A DNA stretch of 64,000 nt. Source: Nitrospinae bacterium bin107 (GTDB lineage Bacteria; UBA8248). The stretch's first letter is position 1. Each line of letters begins with the position of its first letter. The stretch is taken from assembly GCA_002238965.1 (NCBI GenBank), contig MPNJ01000003.1:124001-188000 (forward strand). The letters run 5' to 3'. Of this stretch, positions 10,745 to 20,919 are shown piece after piece. The notes under the pieces are model-generated. The model did no database searches, was not told where the DNA came from, and saw only the letters and a list, made by a program, of their open reading frames with translations. Made by a program: the position numbers and the translations under genes.

Positions 10745-12073
10745 TCACATGAAAGCCATGCCGTCCGATTCCACGCGAACGAGCGCGTAAGTAGGCTGCA
10801 CCACGTCGAGGCGGGAAATTTCCCCGAGCGCGTTTTGCATGTTCTCCTCCGTCGCCTTGTGGGTGAGCAACACCAGGCGGGCATAGCCGTCCTCGCCAGC
10901 GCGGCCCTTCTGGACGACGGTTTCGAGGCTGATGTCGTGTTCGCCGAAAACACCGGAAATGCGGCTCAATACCCCCGGCTTGTCGAGAGCGGCAAATCGG
11001 ACGTAGAAACGCGTCGTAATTTCCCGGGGCGCAAGGATGTCGAGGCGAGCGCGCTGGTCCGGCAAAAAAGCGGCGGCGGGAATCCGCGAGTCGCCTCCGT
11101 TTTTCAGCCATCTCGCCACCTCGATGATGTCACCAACGACGGCGGAAGCAGTCGCCTCCGAGCCCGCGCCTTTACCGATGAAAACCTGCGGCCCGGCATT
11201 CACCCCCGAGACGGCCACCGCGTTGTAGACTCCGCCCACCTGCGAGAGGGGGTGGCTTTCGGGAAGCATCATCGGATGAACGCGGATGTCGAGTTTCCCC
11301 TCCCTCTCCTGCGCCATGGCGACGAGCTTGATCCGGTAGCCGAGTTCCCTGGCGATATCGATGTCGACGGACGTGATGTGGCGTATCCCTTCGGTGTGAT
11401 ATTCCTCGACATCCACAGGCGTGCCATAGGCCAGGTTCGCAAGTATTGCTATCTTGTGCGACGCATCGACGCCGTCGATATCAAACGCCGGGTCGGCCTC
11501 CGCATAGCCGAGTTCCTGAGCGCTTTTCAGCGTTTCGTCGAAATCCGCGCCCATCTCCGTCATGCAGCTCAGAATGTAGTTACACGTTCCGTTCAGGATG
11601 CCGGCGAGCCTCTCGATTTTATCCGCCGCGAAAGCTTCTCGCAGGTTTCTGACTATCGGAATGCCGCCTGCGACGGACGCCTCGAAACCCAGCGGGCAGC
11701 CCGCCTTTTCCGCTGCGGCGAATATCTCTTCCCCGTGAACGGCGAGCACCGCCTTGTTCGCGGTCACGACCGGCTTTTTTCTCTCGATCGCCCGCAGGAT
11801 GTGGCGCCTCGCATCATCCGTGCCGCCGATAAGTTCCGCGATCACATGCACCTCGGGCGCGTCGATGACGGCTTCGAAGTCCGTACCCATGTTCTCGGGA
11901 GACACCCCGCGTGCCGATTTTTTCTTGGTGAATACGCTGCGGTCCGCAATTCTGGAGACGCACACCTCAACGCCCAAGCGTCTTTTAATCAACTCCCGCT
12001 GCTCATCGAGCAGATTCACCACGCCGCTTCCGACGGTGCCCAAGCCCAATATGCCGACGCAGATTTTCTTCAT
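10745..12073 (-). CDS. hom: Homoserine dehydrogenase with C-terminal ACT domain
   Basis: The enzyme reduces aspartate semialdehyde to homoserine. It has an N-terminal NAD(P)-binding motif GILGLGTVGSGVVNLL, the conserved stretch NGTCNYILSCMTEMG, and DPAFDIDGVDASHKIAILANLA with the catalytic lysine region. The last about 85 residues form an ACT domain (FAALDKPGVLSRISGVFGEH) expected to sense threonine. Length is 442 residues, typical of monofunctional bacterial Hom. It is 26 bases upstream of the apgM-like gene and 27 bases downstream of the aminotransferase. Confidence 0.97.
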   Translation of the reverse strand: MKKICVGILGLGTVGSGVVNLLDEQRELIKRRLGVEVCVSRIADRSVFTKKKSARGVSPENMGTDFEAVIDAPEVHVIAELIGGTDDARRHILRAIERKKPVVTANKAVLAVHGEEIFAAAEKAGCPLGFEASVAGGIPIVRNLREAFAADKIERLAGILNGTCNYILSCMTEMGADFDETLKSAQELGYAEADPAFDIDGVDASHKIAILANLAYGTPVDVEEYHTEGIRHITSVDIDIARELGYRIKLVAMAQEREGKLDIRVHPMMLPESHPLSQVGGVYNAVAVSGVNAGPQVFIGKGAGSEATASAVVGDIIEVARWLKNGGDSRIPAAAFLPDQRARLDILAPREITTRFYVRFAALDKPGVLSRISGVFGEHDISLETVVQKGRAGEDGYARLVLLTHKATEENMQNALGEISRLDVVQPTYALVRVESDGMAFM

Positions 12074-12099
12074 ATCCCATTGACCCTAAGAACGGCGAA

Positions 12100-13296
12100 C
12101 TAGCTCGCCGCTCGCTTGGGCGCTTTCTCCTGAAACAGGGGTCGCAAGTTTCTGAGCGCCTGCCGCGTGCGGTGCTCATTCTCCACAAGCGCGAAACGCA
12201 CATGCCCGTCACCCAACTCGCCGAAGCCGACTCCGGGCGAGACGGCCACCTCGGCTTCGGTCAACAAGAATTTGGAAAACTCCAATGAACCCATATCTTT
12301 AAATTCTTCGGGAATCTCCGCCCAAACGAACATCGTGCCTCTTGGTTTTTGAACGGGCCAGCCGATTCTCTCCAATCCATTGCACAGCGCGTCGCGGCGA
12401 CTCTGATAAATCTGGCGAATTTCTTCGACGCAATCCTGAGAACCATTGAGCGCGATGATCGAAGCAATCTGGATAGGCTGGAACGCGCCGTAATCCAGAT
12501 AGCTCTTGATGCGCCTGAGCGCGCTGATGATCTCCTTATTCCCAACGGCAAAGCCTATCCGCCACCCGGGCATGGAGTAGCTCTTGGAGAGCGAGAAAAA
12601 TTCCACGCTTACATCCTTCGCGCCCTTCACCTGCAAAATGCTGGGCGGCTCATAGCCGTCGAAACCCAAGTCGGCATATGCGAAATCATGAACTACGATG
12701 AGGTTGTATTCTTTCGCGAAGGCGACGACTTTTTCGAAGAAATCCAGGTCCACGCAAACCGTGGTGGGGTTGTGCGGAAAACTCAAGACGAGGATTTTCG
12801 GCCTCGGCCATATCGGGCGGATGATGTCGGTCATGTTTTCAAAGAAATCATCCCCCTGTGAGAGCGGCACGTGAATCACGTTGCCGTTCGCCAGGACCAT
12901 CGCATAGGTATGGATGGGGTATGTGGGGCTCGGCACCATGACCAAATCGCCCGGGTTCGTGATGGCCAATGCAAGGTGAGAGAGTCCCTCCTTCACGCCG
13001 ATGGTGACGATGGACTCCTCTTCGGGATCGATATTCACGTCATAGCGGCGACCGTACCAATCGGCGATGGCCGTCCTCAGCCGGGTGATGCCGCGTGAAG
13101 CGCTGTAGCGATGATTCCTGGGGTTCGTCGCCGCCTCCACGAGTTTTTCCACGATATGCGGCGGGGTGGCGAGATCGGGATTCCCCATGCCGAAATCGAT
13201 GATGTCGTCTCCCCGGCGACGGGCCTCGATCTTCAATTCGTCGACGCTCGCGAAGACATAAGGGGGCAGACGCGTAATGCGTTGGAACTCATACAT
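12100..13296 (-). CDS. Class I PLP-dependent aminotransferase (AlaC / LL-diaminopimelate aminotransferase-like)
   Basis: This is a fold-type I aminotransferase of about 398 residues. It shows [26 protein letters not shown], the YADLGFDGY region and the PLP lysine in [17 protein letters not shown]. The best matches from memory are alanine- or LL-diaminopimelate-type transaminases that are often found beside hom in deltaproteobacteria-like genomes; the substrate cannot be read from sequence. The ATG at 13296 is preceded by GAGGA at nine bases, so the in-frame TTG two codons upstream is unlikely. It lies 12 bases after lipA and 27 before hom. Confidence 0.88.
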   Translation of the reverse strand: MYEFQRITRLPPYVFASVDELKIEARRRGDDIIDFGMGNPDLATPPHIVEKLVEAATNPRNHRYSASRGITRLRTAIADWYGRRYDVNIDPEEESIVTIGVKEGLSHLALAITNPGDLVMVPSPTYPIHTYAMVLANGNVIHVPLSQGDDFFENMTDIIRPIWPRPKILVLSFPHNPTTVCVDLDFFEKVVAFAKEYNLIVVHDFAYADLGFDGYEPPSILQVKGAKDVSVEFFSLSKSYSMPGWRIGFAVGNKEIISALRRIKSYLDYGAFQPIQIASIIALNGSQDCVEEIRQIYQSRRDALCNGLERIGWPVQKPRGTMFVWAEIPEEFKDMGSLEFSKFLLTEAEVAVSPGVGFGELGDGHVRFALVENEHRTRQALRNLRPLFQEKAPKRAAS

Positions 13297-13308
13297 GTTC
13301 AAAAATCC

Positions 13309-14292
13309 TCAACTGACCGGCAAGGATATCAAGCGATGGGAGGGGGCCGGGACATTCAGCCCCGAACCATCGGTCGTCATGAAGGCGCGGGCCTCGGGAT
13401 CACCTTGCAAATTCCCTTCCCCAAAACCCCGGGAGGCGTGCAAGGCCTCCTCCGCATTGTAGGAGCTTCTCACGAAAGGGCCGGCGAACACATGCGCGAA
13501 ACCCCTCGACTCACCCGCCAGCCGGTAGCGCGCATAGACGTCAGGATGAATATATTCGCGAACGGGAATCGCTTTTTTTCTGGGCGCGAGATACTGGCCG
13601 ATCGTCATGATCTGGCAATCGACCCTTTCATCTCTCAAATCATCCATCAAGGAGAGCACGTCCTCTTCGGTTTCACCCATGCCGACCATGACGCCGCTTT
13701 TCGTCACCATCGCCGGGTCAATCTCTCGCGCCATGCCGATGACGCGCAGCGAGCGTTCGTAATCGCCATTCGGGCGCGTGCTCTTGAACAGCCGCCTCAC
13801 CGTCTCGATGTTATGATTGAAAACATCGGGCTTGGCGCGAACCACTCGCTCGACTGCTTCGAAATCGCCCATGAAATCACTCACCAAAACCTCCACCGTT
13901 GTCCGCGGCAGCAATTCGCGAATCGCCTCAATCGTCGCCACTACATGACCGGCTGCGCCATCGGGCAAATCATCCCGATTCACCATTGTGACGACAACGT
14001 GCTTTAATCCCAAGTGTTTCGCGGCTTCCGCCACGTGCAGCGGCTCGTTTACGTCCAAAGGATCCGGCGCACCCTTCGTGACGGCGCAATAACCGCAGGT
14101 TCTCGTGCAGACGTCGCCGCCTATCATGAAAGTAGCGGTGTTGCGTGAAAAACACTCGAACAAATTCGGGCACCGGGCTTCCTCGCATACCGTGTGCAGA
14201 TGCTTGTTGCGCATCAGCGCCTTGACTTCGTGCGAGCGGCTCGGACTCGGCAACCGCTTTACGAGCCAGGGAGGAAAGCGTCGAGAAGCCAT
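13309..14292 (-). CDS. lipA: Lipoyl synthase
   Basis: This radical SAM enzyme inserts two sulfurs into protein-bound octanoyl groups. Both iron-sulfur clusters are visible: the auxiliary cluster motif CEEARCPNLFEC and the radical SAM motif CTRTCGYC. The C-terminal RSSYNAEE motif is present too. Length is 327 residues. The ATG at 14292 has GGAGG seven bases upstream. Longer in-frame starts (14328, 14367) fall on or upstream of the -10 box of the promoter at 14327-14355, so they are ruled out. No lipB lies next to it. Its product would modify the E2 subunit encoded at 60.5 kb. Confidence 0.96.
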   Translation of the reverse strand: MASRRFPPWLVKRLPSPSRSHEVKALMRNKHLHTVCEEARCPNLFECFSRNTATFMIGGDVCTRTCGYCAVTKGAPDPLDVNEPLHVAEAAKHLGLKHVVVTMVNRDDLPDGAAGHVVATIEAIRELLPRTTVEVLVSDFMGDFEAVERVVRAKPDVFNHNIETVRRLFKSTRPNGDYERSLRVIGMAREIDPAMVTKSGVMVGMGETEEDVLSLMDDLRDERVDCQIMTIGQYLAPRKKAIPVREYIHPDVYARYRLAGESRGFAHVFAGPFVRSSYNAEEALHASRGFGEGNLQGDPEARAFMTTDGSGLNVPAPSHRLISLPVS

Positions 14293-14326
14293 CGAATTGC
14301 CTCCAGTCCCGGGAATCGGGAGGCTC

Positions 14327-14355
14327 ATATTAGGAATGCAAGACTCGGGTGTCAA
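14327..14355 (-). promoter_or_regulatory. Near-consensus sigma70 promoter for lipA and the downstream run
   Basis: Read on the minus strand, TTGACA (14355-14350) is followed by exactly 17 bases and TAATAT (14332-14327). Transcription would start near 14320, about 28 bases before the lipA ATG. A very AT-rich tract lies further upstream and could act as an UP element. Confidence 0.8.
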
Positions 14356-14408
14356 GCTTAAAGTCATTTATAGAAAACAAACTGCAAAATATTGTATTCA
14401 AATATATT

Positions 14409-15215
14409 TTACATGGTTGCAATTATAGCCTGTTGCAGCTTGATTTTCACCCGCATGCTGGAGAGCGCTTTTTGGGCTTCCGCCCTGTCCCGATAGTGGC
14501 CCACCCGGACGCGATACCACTTGCCCCTGGCGCCGAGATCCACATTCTTGATGAAGGGCTGAAAGCCGGCATCCCTCAACTTTTGCACGACTCGAAGCGC
14601 CTCGTCGAATTTTTTTACAGAAACCACCTGAATGGTGTATCCGCTCGCCTTCGTCCAGGGTTTCGAAGCACGCGCATCCGCCTCCACCCGCTTTTGGGTA
14701 TCTTCGCCGGCCCCAGTCGTATTTTCTTTCTTCTCCTCGGTACTCTTCTCATCAGCTCGCTCGTCGAGAGGCTTATCCTCCTCGGAAGGATTCTCCACCG
14801 CGGCAACAGGCGGGGGTGTTGGCTTAGGCGGTATTATTTTTTTCACCACCGGCAGTTTTATGGGCTCGATAGGCTGCTCGTTGTCCTGGTTCTCTTTGAG
14901 CAGGTCCTGATAAAATTTTGGCTTGATCGTATCTGCAGTCTTGATTGGCGCTTCTGGTTTCGGTTCGGGCATTTTTTTCTGCGCAACGACCTCGCTGCGC
15001 TCCGCCTCTTTCTTGCCGCCCTTTTCGAGAACCTTTGTCTCTGGCACGACCTCGGCCTTGGCCACCTCGTTCGATGCGCCGCGCGTTCCCCAGATGTAGC
15101 CAAGGCTGAAGGACACCGCCATTCCCACGCAGAGAATGAGCGCAAAAACGCCCGCCTGCGCTTTACCGAAAACAATCCTGTAGCGTTTCGTGGATGCTCG
15201 CTGCCTGGACTTCAT
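14409..15215 (-). CDS. SPOR-domain membrane protein
   Basis: The protein has a basic N terminus, one transmembrane helix (about residues 18-40, AGVFALILCVGMAVSFSLG), a long Lys/Glu/Pro-rich linker and a C-terminal SPOR domain starting near SGYTIQVVSVKKFDEAL. SPOR domains bind denuded septal peptidoglycan, so a role at the division septum or cell wall is likely (FtsN/DedD-like architecture), but the precise function is unknown. I used the ATG at 15215 (MKSRQRAST); upstream in-frame codons would overlap argS. It follows argS after about 30 bases and is probably cotranscribed. Confidence 0.85.
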   Translation of the reverse strand: MKSRQRASTKRYRIVFGKAQAGVFALILCVGMAVSFSLGYIWGTRGASNEVAKAEVVPETKVLEKGGKKEAERSEVVAQKKMPEPKPEAPIKTADTIKPKFYQDLLKENQDNEQPIEPIKLPVVKKIIPPKPTPPPVAAVENPSEEDKPLDERADEKSTEEKKENTTGAGEDTQKRVEADARASKPWTKASGYTIQVVSVKKFDEALRVVQKLRDAGFQPFIKNVDLGARGKWYRVRVGHYRDRAEAQKALSSMRVKIKLQQAIIATM

Positions 15216-15244
15216 GGACTTCTCGTCTCGTGGGCGGATGCTGC

Positions 15245-16918
15245 CTACATCTCCTCGGGAGCGGAGACTCCCAGCAAATCCAAACCATTCTTCAAAACAA
15301 CCTGCACACACTTCGCCAGGCAGAGACGTGCATGGGTGAGTTTCTCGTCCTGGCCCAGTATTCGATTGCGATTATAGTAGGCATGAAATTGTTTGGCGAG
15401 AGCGATGAGTCCGAATGTAACGTGGTGGGGCTCGAACCTCTCAGCCGCGGTCCGCACCACGTCGGGCCATTCGAGGAGATTCTTCATGAGCTGATGCTCC
15501 TCGGCCAACACGAGCACGCCGGGCATCGGCTCATTTAGTCCATCGAGCAGCTTATCTTCCTCCCCCGCCTGCCTGAACAGACTGCACACGCGCGCATGGG
15601 CGTATTGCACGTAATAGACCGGATTCTCGCTGCTTTGCTCTTTCGCCAAATCGAGGTCGAACTCGAGCGCCGTATCCGCACTCCTCATCAGGAAAAAAAA
15701 GCGGGCCGCGTCCACGCCCACCTCATCCACCACAGCAGATAATTCCTCGAACTCACCCGACCGCGTGCTCATCTGCACCGCCTCGCCTCCGCGGCGCAGG
15801 CTCACGAACTGAACGAAGAGAACGTCGAGCTTCTCGGTGTCATGGCCGAGCATCTCCATGGCAGCGCGCACCCGAGGCAGGTACCCATGGTGATCCGCCC
15901 CCCAGATGTTGATGTAGTGATCGAATCCGCGCTCATACTTGAGATTGTGATAGGCGATGTCGGACGCCAGATAGGTCGGGCGGCCATCGTCACGCACGAC
16001 GACCCGGTCCTTCTCATCGCCGTACGCACTCGAAGCGAGCCACTTGGCCCCGTCTTTCTCATAGAGTTTCTCGTTCGCTTCGAGCGCGGCGACCGCCTCC
16101 TCGACCTTGTTCCCGTTTTCTGAGAACAGGGAAGACTCGCTGAACCATTCATCGAAGCGAACCCGGAATTCAATGAGAGATTTTTCGATGTCCTCCAGTA
16201 TCAATTCCTTGGCGATGCCGCCCGCTTGTGCGAGAAACGCCTCTTCATCCCTTAAAGCTCCGACGCACTCGCGGAACTCCGCGGATTTCACGATCTCGCG
16301 GATGTATTCTCCCTGGTAGCCGTCCTCGGGAAAAGAGACGGTCTCGCCTTTCACGTCCTGCAAATAACGCGCACAGGCGGATTTCGCCAGCGTCTCTATC
16401 TGATTGCCCGCGTCGTTGATGTAATACTCCCGGTGCACGCGAAAGCCCGAAGCCTCCAGCACGCGCCCCAGAACATCGCCCAGCGCCGCGCCCCGGCCGT
16501 GGCCGATGTGAAGCGGCCCAGTGGGGTTCGCGCTCACGAACTCCAGGTAAACCGATTTCCCCGCTCCCGATTCGTTTCGTCCAAAATCATCCGGTGCGGA
16601 CAATATGTCCTTAAGCTTTGCGCAGAGGTAATCTCCATCGAGATACAGATTGATGAAGCCGGGCTTCTCGATCCGAACGTCTTTCACTAACCCTTCGGGG
16701 GCCTCGAAGTGTTTTACGATCTGCTCTGCAATCATCAGGGGCGCCTTGCGCTCTGCCCTGGCCAGCGTCATCGCGATGTTGCAGGAGAAATCACCGAACG
16801 CCTCGTTCGGCGGCGTCTCGATGACGACGGCGGGCATCTCCTCGGAAGTCAAGTCACCTGCTGCGCGCGCGCGTTCGAATGCGTTCTCGAATATGGGAAC
16901 CACCAGTTCTTTCAACAC
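15245..16918 (-). CDS. argS: Arginyl-tRNA synthetase
   Basis: This is a class I aminoacyl-tRNA synthetase. It has the N-terminal additional domain, the HIGH motif in NPTGPLHIGHGRG and a C-terminal DALR anticodon-binding domain beginning near YVQYAHARVCSLF. Length is about 557 residues. The GTG at 16918 (VLKELVVPIFENA) is preceded by TGAGG at five bases and matches the family N terminus better than an upstream in-frame start at 16957. It is followed by the SPOR-domain gene. Confidence 0.96.
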   Translation of the reverse strand: MLKELVVPIFENAFERARAAGDLTSEEMPAVVIETPPNEAFGDFSCNIAMTLARAERKAPLMIAEQIVKHFEAPEGLVKDVRIEKPGFINLYLDGDYLCAKLKDILSAPDDFGRNESGAGKSVYLEFVSANPTGPLHIGHGRGAALGDVLGRVLEASGFRVHREYYINDAGNQIETLAKSACARYLQDVKGETVSFPEDGYQGEYIREIVKSAEFRECVGALRDEEAFLAQAGGIAKELILEDIEKSLIEFRVRFDEWFSESSLFSENGNKVEEAVAALEANEKLYEKDGAKWLASSAYGDEKDRVVVRDDGRPTYLASDIAYHNLKYERGFDHYINIWGADHHGYLPRVRAAMEMLGHDTEKLDVLFVQFVSLRRGGEAVQMSTRSGEFEELSAVVDEVGVDAARFFFLMRSADTALEFDLDLAKEQSSENPVYYVQYAHARVCSLFRQAGEEDKLLDGLNEPMPGVLVLAEEHQLMKNLLEWPDVVRTAAERFEPHHVTFGLIALAKQFHAYYNRNRILGQDEKLTHARLCLAKCVQVVLKNGLDLLGVSAPEEM

Positions 16919-16979
16919 GGAAACCTCAAAAAATAAAACGCCGAAACGAGGGAACAAATACTCCCCTCACAAGATTCCG

Positions 16980-17732
16980 TCAACGCGAAGCGGAGGTGCG
17001 CCCCGATCGCCGGGGTAGAGTCTTCCCGCCGTGATATTGCAGAAACGCCTCCGCGCACCCGATGATCTCGGGCCCCAGGGATGCCGCGTATCGTATGGAA
17101 AAACATTTATCGGGCGGCAGGCCAAGAATTTCTCTCATCGCGGCGACGGAGCCCGCGCGCAGGCGCATCTCGCGCGCAACCGGCTCCGGGCACCTCGCAC
17201 AGCGAAGCTCGCCTGTGGCGATATCAAAACGCGCCGCTTCGCTCCCCGGTTTCTTCTCGCACGCCGCACAATAATCGAAGCCCGGGCCGAGGCCCATCGT
17301 CCTGAGCAACATCAGTAAAAAGACACCCTCCATGCCGGCCGCACCCACACCCTTCTCCAGCGCTTCGAGCGAGGAGCGGAGCAGAAGATAATGCGCGCGC
17401 TCTCCCTCATCCACGCCCAACACCGAATCGAGTATCTTCAAGAAGCGCGACGCCACCCGCATGGCCTCATAGTCTTTCCAGAGCCTTTGGTAGACACGGG
17501 TCGCCTCGCAGTTTCGCATGGTGCCCAAATCAGAGCCGCCGCGCCGGCTCCATTCGATATGGCTCTCGCTCGCGGGTTCGAGTCCCACGCCCACCCTCGA
17601 CTTCGCCGAGCGAACGCCCTTGGCCACCAGGCGCACCTTTCCATTTTGGCTAGTCAGAAACGTCACTATCATGCTCGTGTTCGAGAATGCGCGCGCGCCC
17701 AGGACAATGGCTTCGTCGCTCAGAATGGCCAA
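16980..17732 (-). CDS. recO: DNA repair protein RecO
   Basis: RecO helps RecR load RecA onto SSB-coated DNA and anneals single strands. The protein begins with the family pattern [21 protein letters not shown] of the OB fold and carries the zinc-finger cysteines CAAC and CARC in the helical domain. Length is 250 residues. The start is a TTG (17732) with GGAGG seven bases upstream; it is divergent from rpsU across about 127 bases. Confidence 0.92.
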   Translation of the reverse strand: MAILSDEAIVLGARAFSNTSMIVTFLTSQNGKVRLVAKGVRSAKSRVGVGLEPASESHIEWSRRGGSDLGTMRNCEATRVYQRLWKDYEAMRVASRFLKILDSVLGVDEGERAHYLLLRSSLEALEKGVGAAGMEGVFLLMLLRTMGLGPGFDYCAACEKKPGSEAARFDIATGELRCARCPEPVAREMRLRAGSVAAMREILGLPPDKCFSIRYAASLGPEIIGCAEAFLQYHGGKTLPRRSGRTSASR

Positions 17733-17767
17733 GAAAACGCCTCCGACAGGTCTTCCAATTTTAGGTC

Positions 17768-17796
17768 TTGACGAAATCGGGCGGATGAGAGATAGT
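17768..17796 (+). promoter_or_regulatory. Candidate sigma70 promoter of rpsU
   Basis: TTGACG (17768-17773), a 17-base spacer and GATAGT (17791-17796) lie 64 bases before the rpsU ATG in the recO/rpsU divergent gap. Confidence 0.55.
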
Positions 17797-17859
17797 TTGC
17801 GACCGGAAAGTATCTATTTTCAGTCGCTTTATACCGCAAACGGGAGGAACACAACCAAC

Positions 17860-18048
17860 ATGCCAGGAGTAAAAGTACACGAGGGTGAATCCATCGACAA
17901 GGCTTTGAAGCAATTCAAGAAACAATGCGAAAAATCAGGCATTCTCACGGAAATCAAAAAGCGCGAGTATTATGAAAAACCCAGCGTAAAGCGCAAAAGG
18001 AAGATACTCGCCGCGCACAAAAAGCGCATGCGCGCCCAGAACCGCTAA
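17860..18048 (+). CDS. rpsU: 30S ribosomal protein S21
   Basis: This is a small basic ribosomal protein of 62 residues that helps mRNA base pairing near the anti-Shine-Dalgarno. It starts [20 protein letters not shown] and ends in the basic tail KKRMRAQNR, as usual for S21. An upstream in-frame reading is much longer but lacks any homology; the GGGAGG motif before 17860 fixes the start. It is a single gene convergent with era, whose stop is two bases away. Confidence 0.96.
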   Translation: MPGVKVHEGESIDKALKQFKKQCEKSGILTEIKKREYYEKPSVKRKRKILAAHKKRMRAQNR

Positions 18049-18050
18049 GC

Positions 18051-19040
18051 CTAGACATTCTCATAGCCAAGTTCGGATAGCGCGGCGTCCTTTTGCCGCC
18101 AGTTCGGCTTGATGCCCACCTTGAGACCGAGATATATCTGCTCGCCCAGTCGCAGTTCGATCTCCTTTCTCGATAGTTCTCCGATCTTCTTGATCAGGTT
18201 TCCACCCTTGCCCACCAGAATCCCCCGCTGGCTCTTTTTCTCCACGTAGATATCCGCCTCGACGTGCAGCAGGCCGGAATGATCGGCGCGTTCCATCTCC
18301 CGCACCTTCACCGCCACGGCGTATGGAATCTCCTTGTGCAGCAGGCGATACACCTGCTCGCGTACGAACTCCTCTATCAGGAGCGTTTCGCTCACGTCCG
18401 TCGTCATATCGGGAGAGAAATATCTCGGGCCCTCGGGAAGCGCCTGGATGATGTCTTCCACCAGCGGCTCCACGTTGTCTCCCTTGAGCGCCGAGATAGG
18501 ATAGGCGCTCTTGAACCCGTCGTCTTCCGCGTATTTCGCTAGAACGGGCAGGAGCTTCTCCTTGTCTTTCATCCGGTCCACCTTGTTGATGAGGAGAAAC
18601 GCGGGCACACCCGCATCCTCGATCAGAGCAAGAGCATTCTCGTCCACCTCCCCTTCGGCGTCATCCGTCATGAACAGGGCGAGGTCGGCTCCGGAACAGG
18701 CGGCCTTCACCTCTTCGAGTAAAAAACGCCCGAGTTTCGAAGCGGGACGCTCGAGACCGGGGGTATCGAAAAAAGCCGCCTGTGCGTCTTCCGTGTTCAA
18801 CACGCCGAGAAGCCGGCGACGCGTGGTCCCGGGCTTTCGGGTGACGATGGCGAGTTTTTCCCCGAGAATGCGGTTGAGCAGGGTGGATTTGCCCACGTTC
18901 GGGCGACCGATGATGGCGATGAAGCCGGAGCGGAACCCATCGGGCGTCTCCTGACGAGCGTCGCCGCTTCTTAAGATTTTTTCGAGGTCGAGCGTGCGAG
19001 CCTCACCCCTGGTTCGAGGCGCCCGCTTCCTTCGAGGCAC
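18051..19040 (-). CDS. era: GTPase Era
   Basis: Era binds 16S rRNA and helps 30S assembly. All G motifs are seen: GRPNVGKST (G1), the PGTTRRR switch region, DTPGLE (G3) and NKVD (G4). A C-terminal KH domain contains ILVGKGGNLIKKIGE. Length is 329 residues, about 30 longer than usual, because a basic N-terminal stretch (MPRRKRAPRTRGEA...) precedes the G domain. The GTG at 19040 lies ten bases after the aspS stop. A shorter start inside the extension cannot be excluded. Confidence 0.94.
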   Translation of the reverse strand: MPRRKRAPRTRGEARTLDLEKILRSGDARQETPDGFRSGFIAIIGRPNVGKSTLLNRILGEKLAIVTRKPGTTRRRLLGVLNTEDAQAAFFDTPGLERPASKLGRFLLEEVKAACSGADLALFMTDDAEGEVDENALALIEDAGVPAFLLINKVDRMKDKEKLLPVLAKYAEDDGFKSAYPISALKGDNVEPLVEDIIQALPEGPRYFSPDMTTDVSETLLIEEFVREQVYRLLHKEIPYAVAVKVREMERADHSGLLHVEADIYVEKKSQRGILVGKGGNLIKKIGELSRKEIELRLGEQIYLGLKVGIKPNWRQKDAALSELGYENV

Positions 19041-19049
19041 CCGGACGCC

Positions 19050-20834
19050 CTACCGAACTGCCCCGTCGATGCCCAACTCCCGAAGCTGAAGGCGCTCGAC
19101 CGAAGCCGGCGCGCCCGTCATCAGGCAGGTGGCTTTCTGGGTCTTGGGAAAGGCGATGACGTCGCGGATGGAGGGAGAGCCGGTCAGCAGCATCATGATG
19201 CGGTCCAGCCCGAACGCGATTCCCCCGTGAGGCGGCGTGCCGAACTCGAGCGCCTCCATGAAAAAACCGAAGCGGCGCTGCGCTTCTTCTTCATCCATAT
19301 CCAGGGCGGCGAACATTTTCTGCTGCACCTCGCGCTGGTGGATTCTCTGGCTGCCGCCGCCGATTTCACTCCCGTTCACCACCATGTCGTAAGCCTGGGC
19401 GCGGATGGCGCCGGGGTCGGAATCGAACAGCGGGGCGTCCTCGGGCACGGGCGCCGTGAAGGGGTGGTGAAGCGCATAGAATCTCTTCTCCGCCTCATCG
19501 TATTCGAGAAGCGGAAAATCCACGACCCAGCAGAAATCGAATTTCTGATCGTCGCGTGAAACGAAGCCCAGACGCGCGCCGATCTCTTCACGCAAATGCC
19601 CCAGAACCGACGCGCTCACCGCCGGCTTATCGGCCACCATCATCAGCAGATCGCCGACCTCCACGCCCGCTCGCGCGCCGATCTCCTCCAACTGGCCGTC
19701 CAGAAAGAACTTGGTGATGTTCGACTCATACCCGTTTTCCGTTCGCTTCGCCCAGGCGAGACCGCCCGCACCCAACTCCTGCGCACGCGCGATGATGTCG
19801 TCTATCTCTTTTCTCGATGACGACGCCATGCCCGGCCCCGCCATGGCGCGCGCCACGCCTCCTTTTTCCACCGCGCCCTTGAACACCTTGAACTCGCTCG
19901 CCTGCGCCACGTCGGTGATGGTCGCCAGCTTCATGCCGAAGCGCCTGTCCGGCCTATCGGTCCCGTACTGCGCTATCGCCTCCGCATAGGGAACCCGCTC
20001 GAAAGGCGTCTCGATTTCGACCCCGCCCACCTCTTTCCAAATCCTGGCCACCAGGCCCTCCATGAGGCCGAAGAAGGTTTCGCGGTTCAGGAAGGAGCAT
20101 TCGACGTCGATCTGCGTGAACTCGGGCTGCCTGTCGGCGCGCAAGTCCTCGTCCCGGAAACATTTCACTATCTGGTAGTAGCGATCGAAACCCGCGACCA
20201 TGAGAATCTGCTTGAACATCTGGGGACTCTGGGGGAGCGCAAAGAAACTTCCGCGCGCGAGGCGGCTCGGCACCAGATAGTCCCTCGCCCCCTCGGGGGT
20301 GCTCCTGGTGAGCACCGGGGTCTCGACGTCGACGAAGTGGTTTTCCGTCAGGTAATTTCGAATCACCTGGGTCGCCTGATGGCGCTTGATGAAATTCTCC
20401 CGCAAAGCTGATCGCCTGAGATCCAGGTAGCGGTACTGGAGGCGAAGCGCTTCGCCGGCGTCTGAATCGTCTTCTATCTCGAAGGGCGGCGTTTTCGCCT
20501 GGCTCAGAACTTCGAGCTTCGTTATCCGAACCTCGATTTCGCCGGTTGCGAGATTGGTGTTCGCCATCCCCTCGGGGCGTGCGATGACCACCCCCTGAAC
20601 GGCGAGCACCCATTCGCCGCGCACCCGCTCGGCGAGGGCGTGGGACGCCTCGTCATACGAGGGATCGGCCACCACCTGGGTGACGCCGTATCGGTCGCGC
20701 AAGTCGATGAAAATCAACCCGCCGTGGTCGCGGTTCGACCCCGCCCAGCCCATGAGGACAACCTCGCTGCCGACCTCGGTGGCGCGGAGCGCCCCGCAGT
20801 CGTGTGTTCTTCCTGTTTCCAGAAGCTCGCTCAA
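19050..20834 (-). CDS. aspS: Aspartyl-tRNA synthetase
   Basis: This is a class II synthetase. It has an N-terminal OB anticodon-binding domain, motif 2 in FRDEDLRADRQPEFTQIDVE, the bacterial GAD insertion and motif 3 in GIAFGLDRIMMLLTG. Length is 594 residues, normal for bacterial AspRS. Whether it is discriminating or Asp/Asn non-discriminating cannot be told here. The start is a TTG (20834) with AAGGA nine bases upstream. It is followed directly by era. Confidence 0.96.
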   Translation of the reverse strand: MSELLETGRTHDCGALRATEVGSEVVLMGWAGSNRDHGGLIFIDLRDRYGVTQVVADPSYDEASHALAERVRGEWVLAVQGVVIARPEGMANTNLATGEIEVRITKLEVLSQAKTPPFEIEDDSDAGEALRLQYRYLDLRRSALRENFIKRHQATQVIRNYLTENHFVDVETPVLTRSTPEGARDYLVPSRLARGSFFALPQSPQMFKQILMVAGFDRYYQIVKCFRDEDLRADRQPEFTQIDVECSFLNRETFFGLMEGLVARIWKEVGGVEIETPFERVPYAEAIAQYGTDRPDRRFGMKLATITDVAQASEFKVFKGAVEKGGVARAMAGPGMASSSRKEIDDIIARAQELGAGGLAWAKRTENGYESNITKFFLDGQLEEIGARAGVEVGDLLMMVADKPAVSASVLGHLREEIGARLGFVSRDDQKFDFCWVVDFPLLEYDEAEKRFYALHHPFTAPVPEDAPLFDSDPGAIRAQAYDMVVNGSEIGGGSQRIHQREVQQKMFAALDMDEEEAQRRFGFFMEALEFGTPPHGGIAFGLDRIMMLLTGSPSIRDVIAFPKTQKATCLMTGAPASVERLQLRELGIDGAVR

Positions 20835-20919
20835 GATTTCTTATCCTTTAATCATTTTCGCGCTTGAATTTTCGCATCCCTTCACTGGCGCGGGAGCCTA
20901 TCGGCTTCGCATCAGGAAT

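Noticed and set aside
17518-17860. Upstream extension of the rpsU frame
   Set aside because: It overlaps recO on the other strand; S21 homology starts at 17860, where there is a Shine-Dalgarno.
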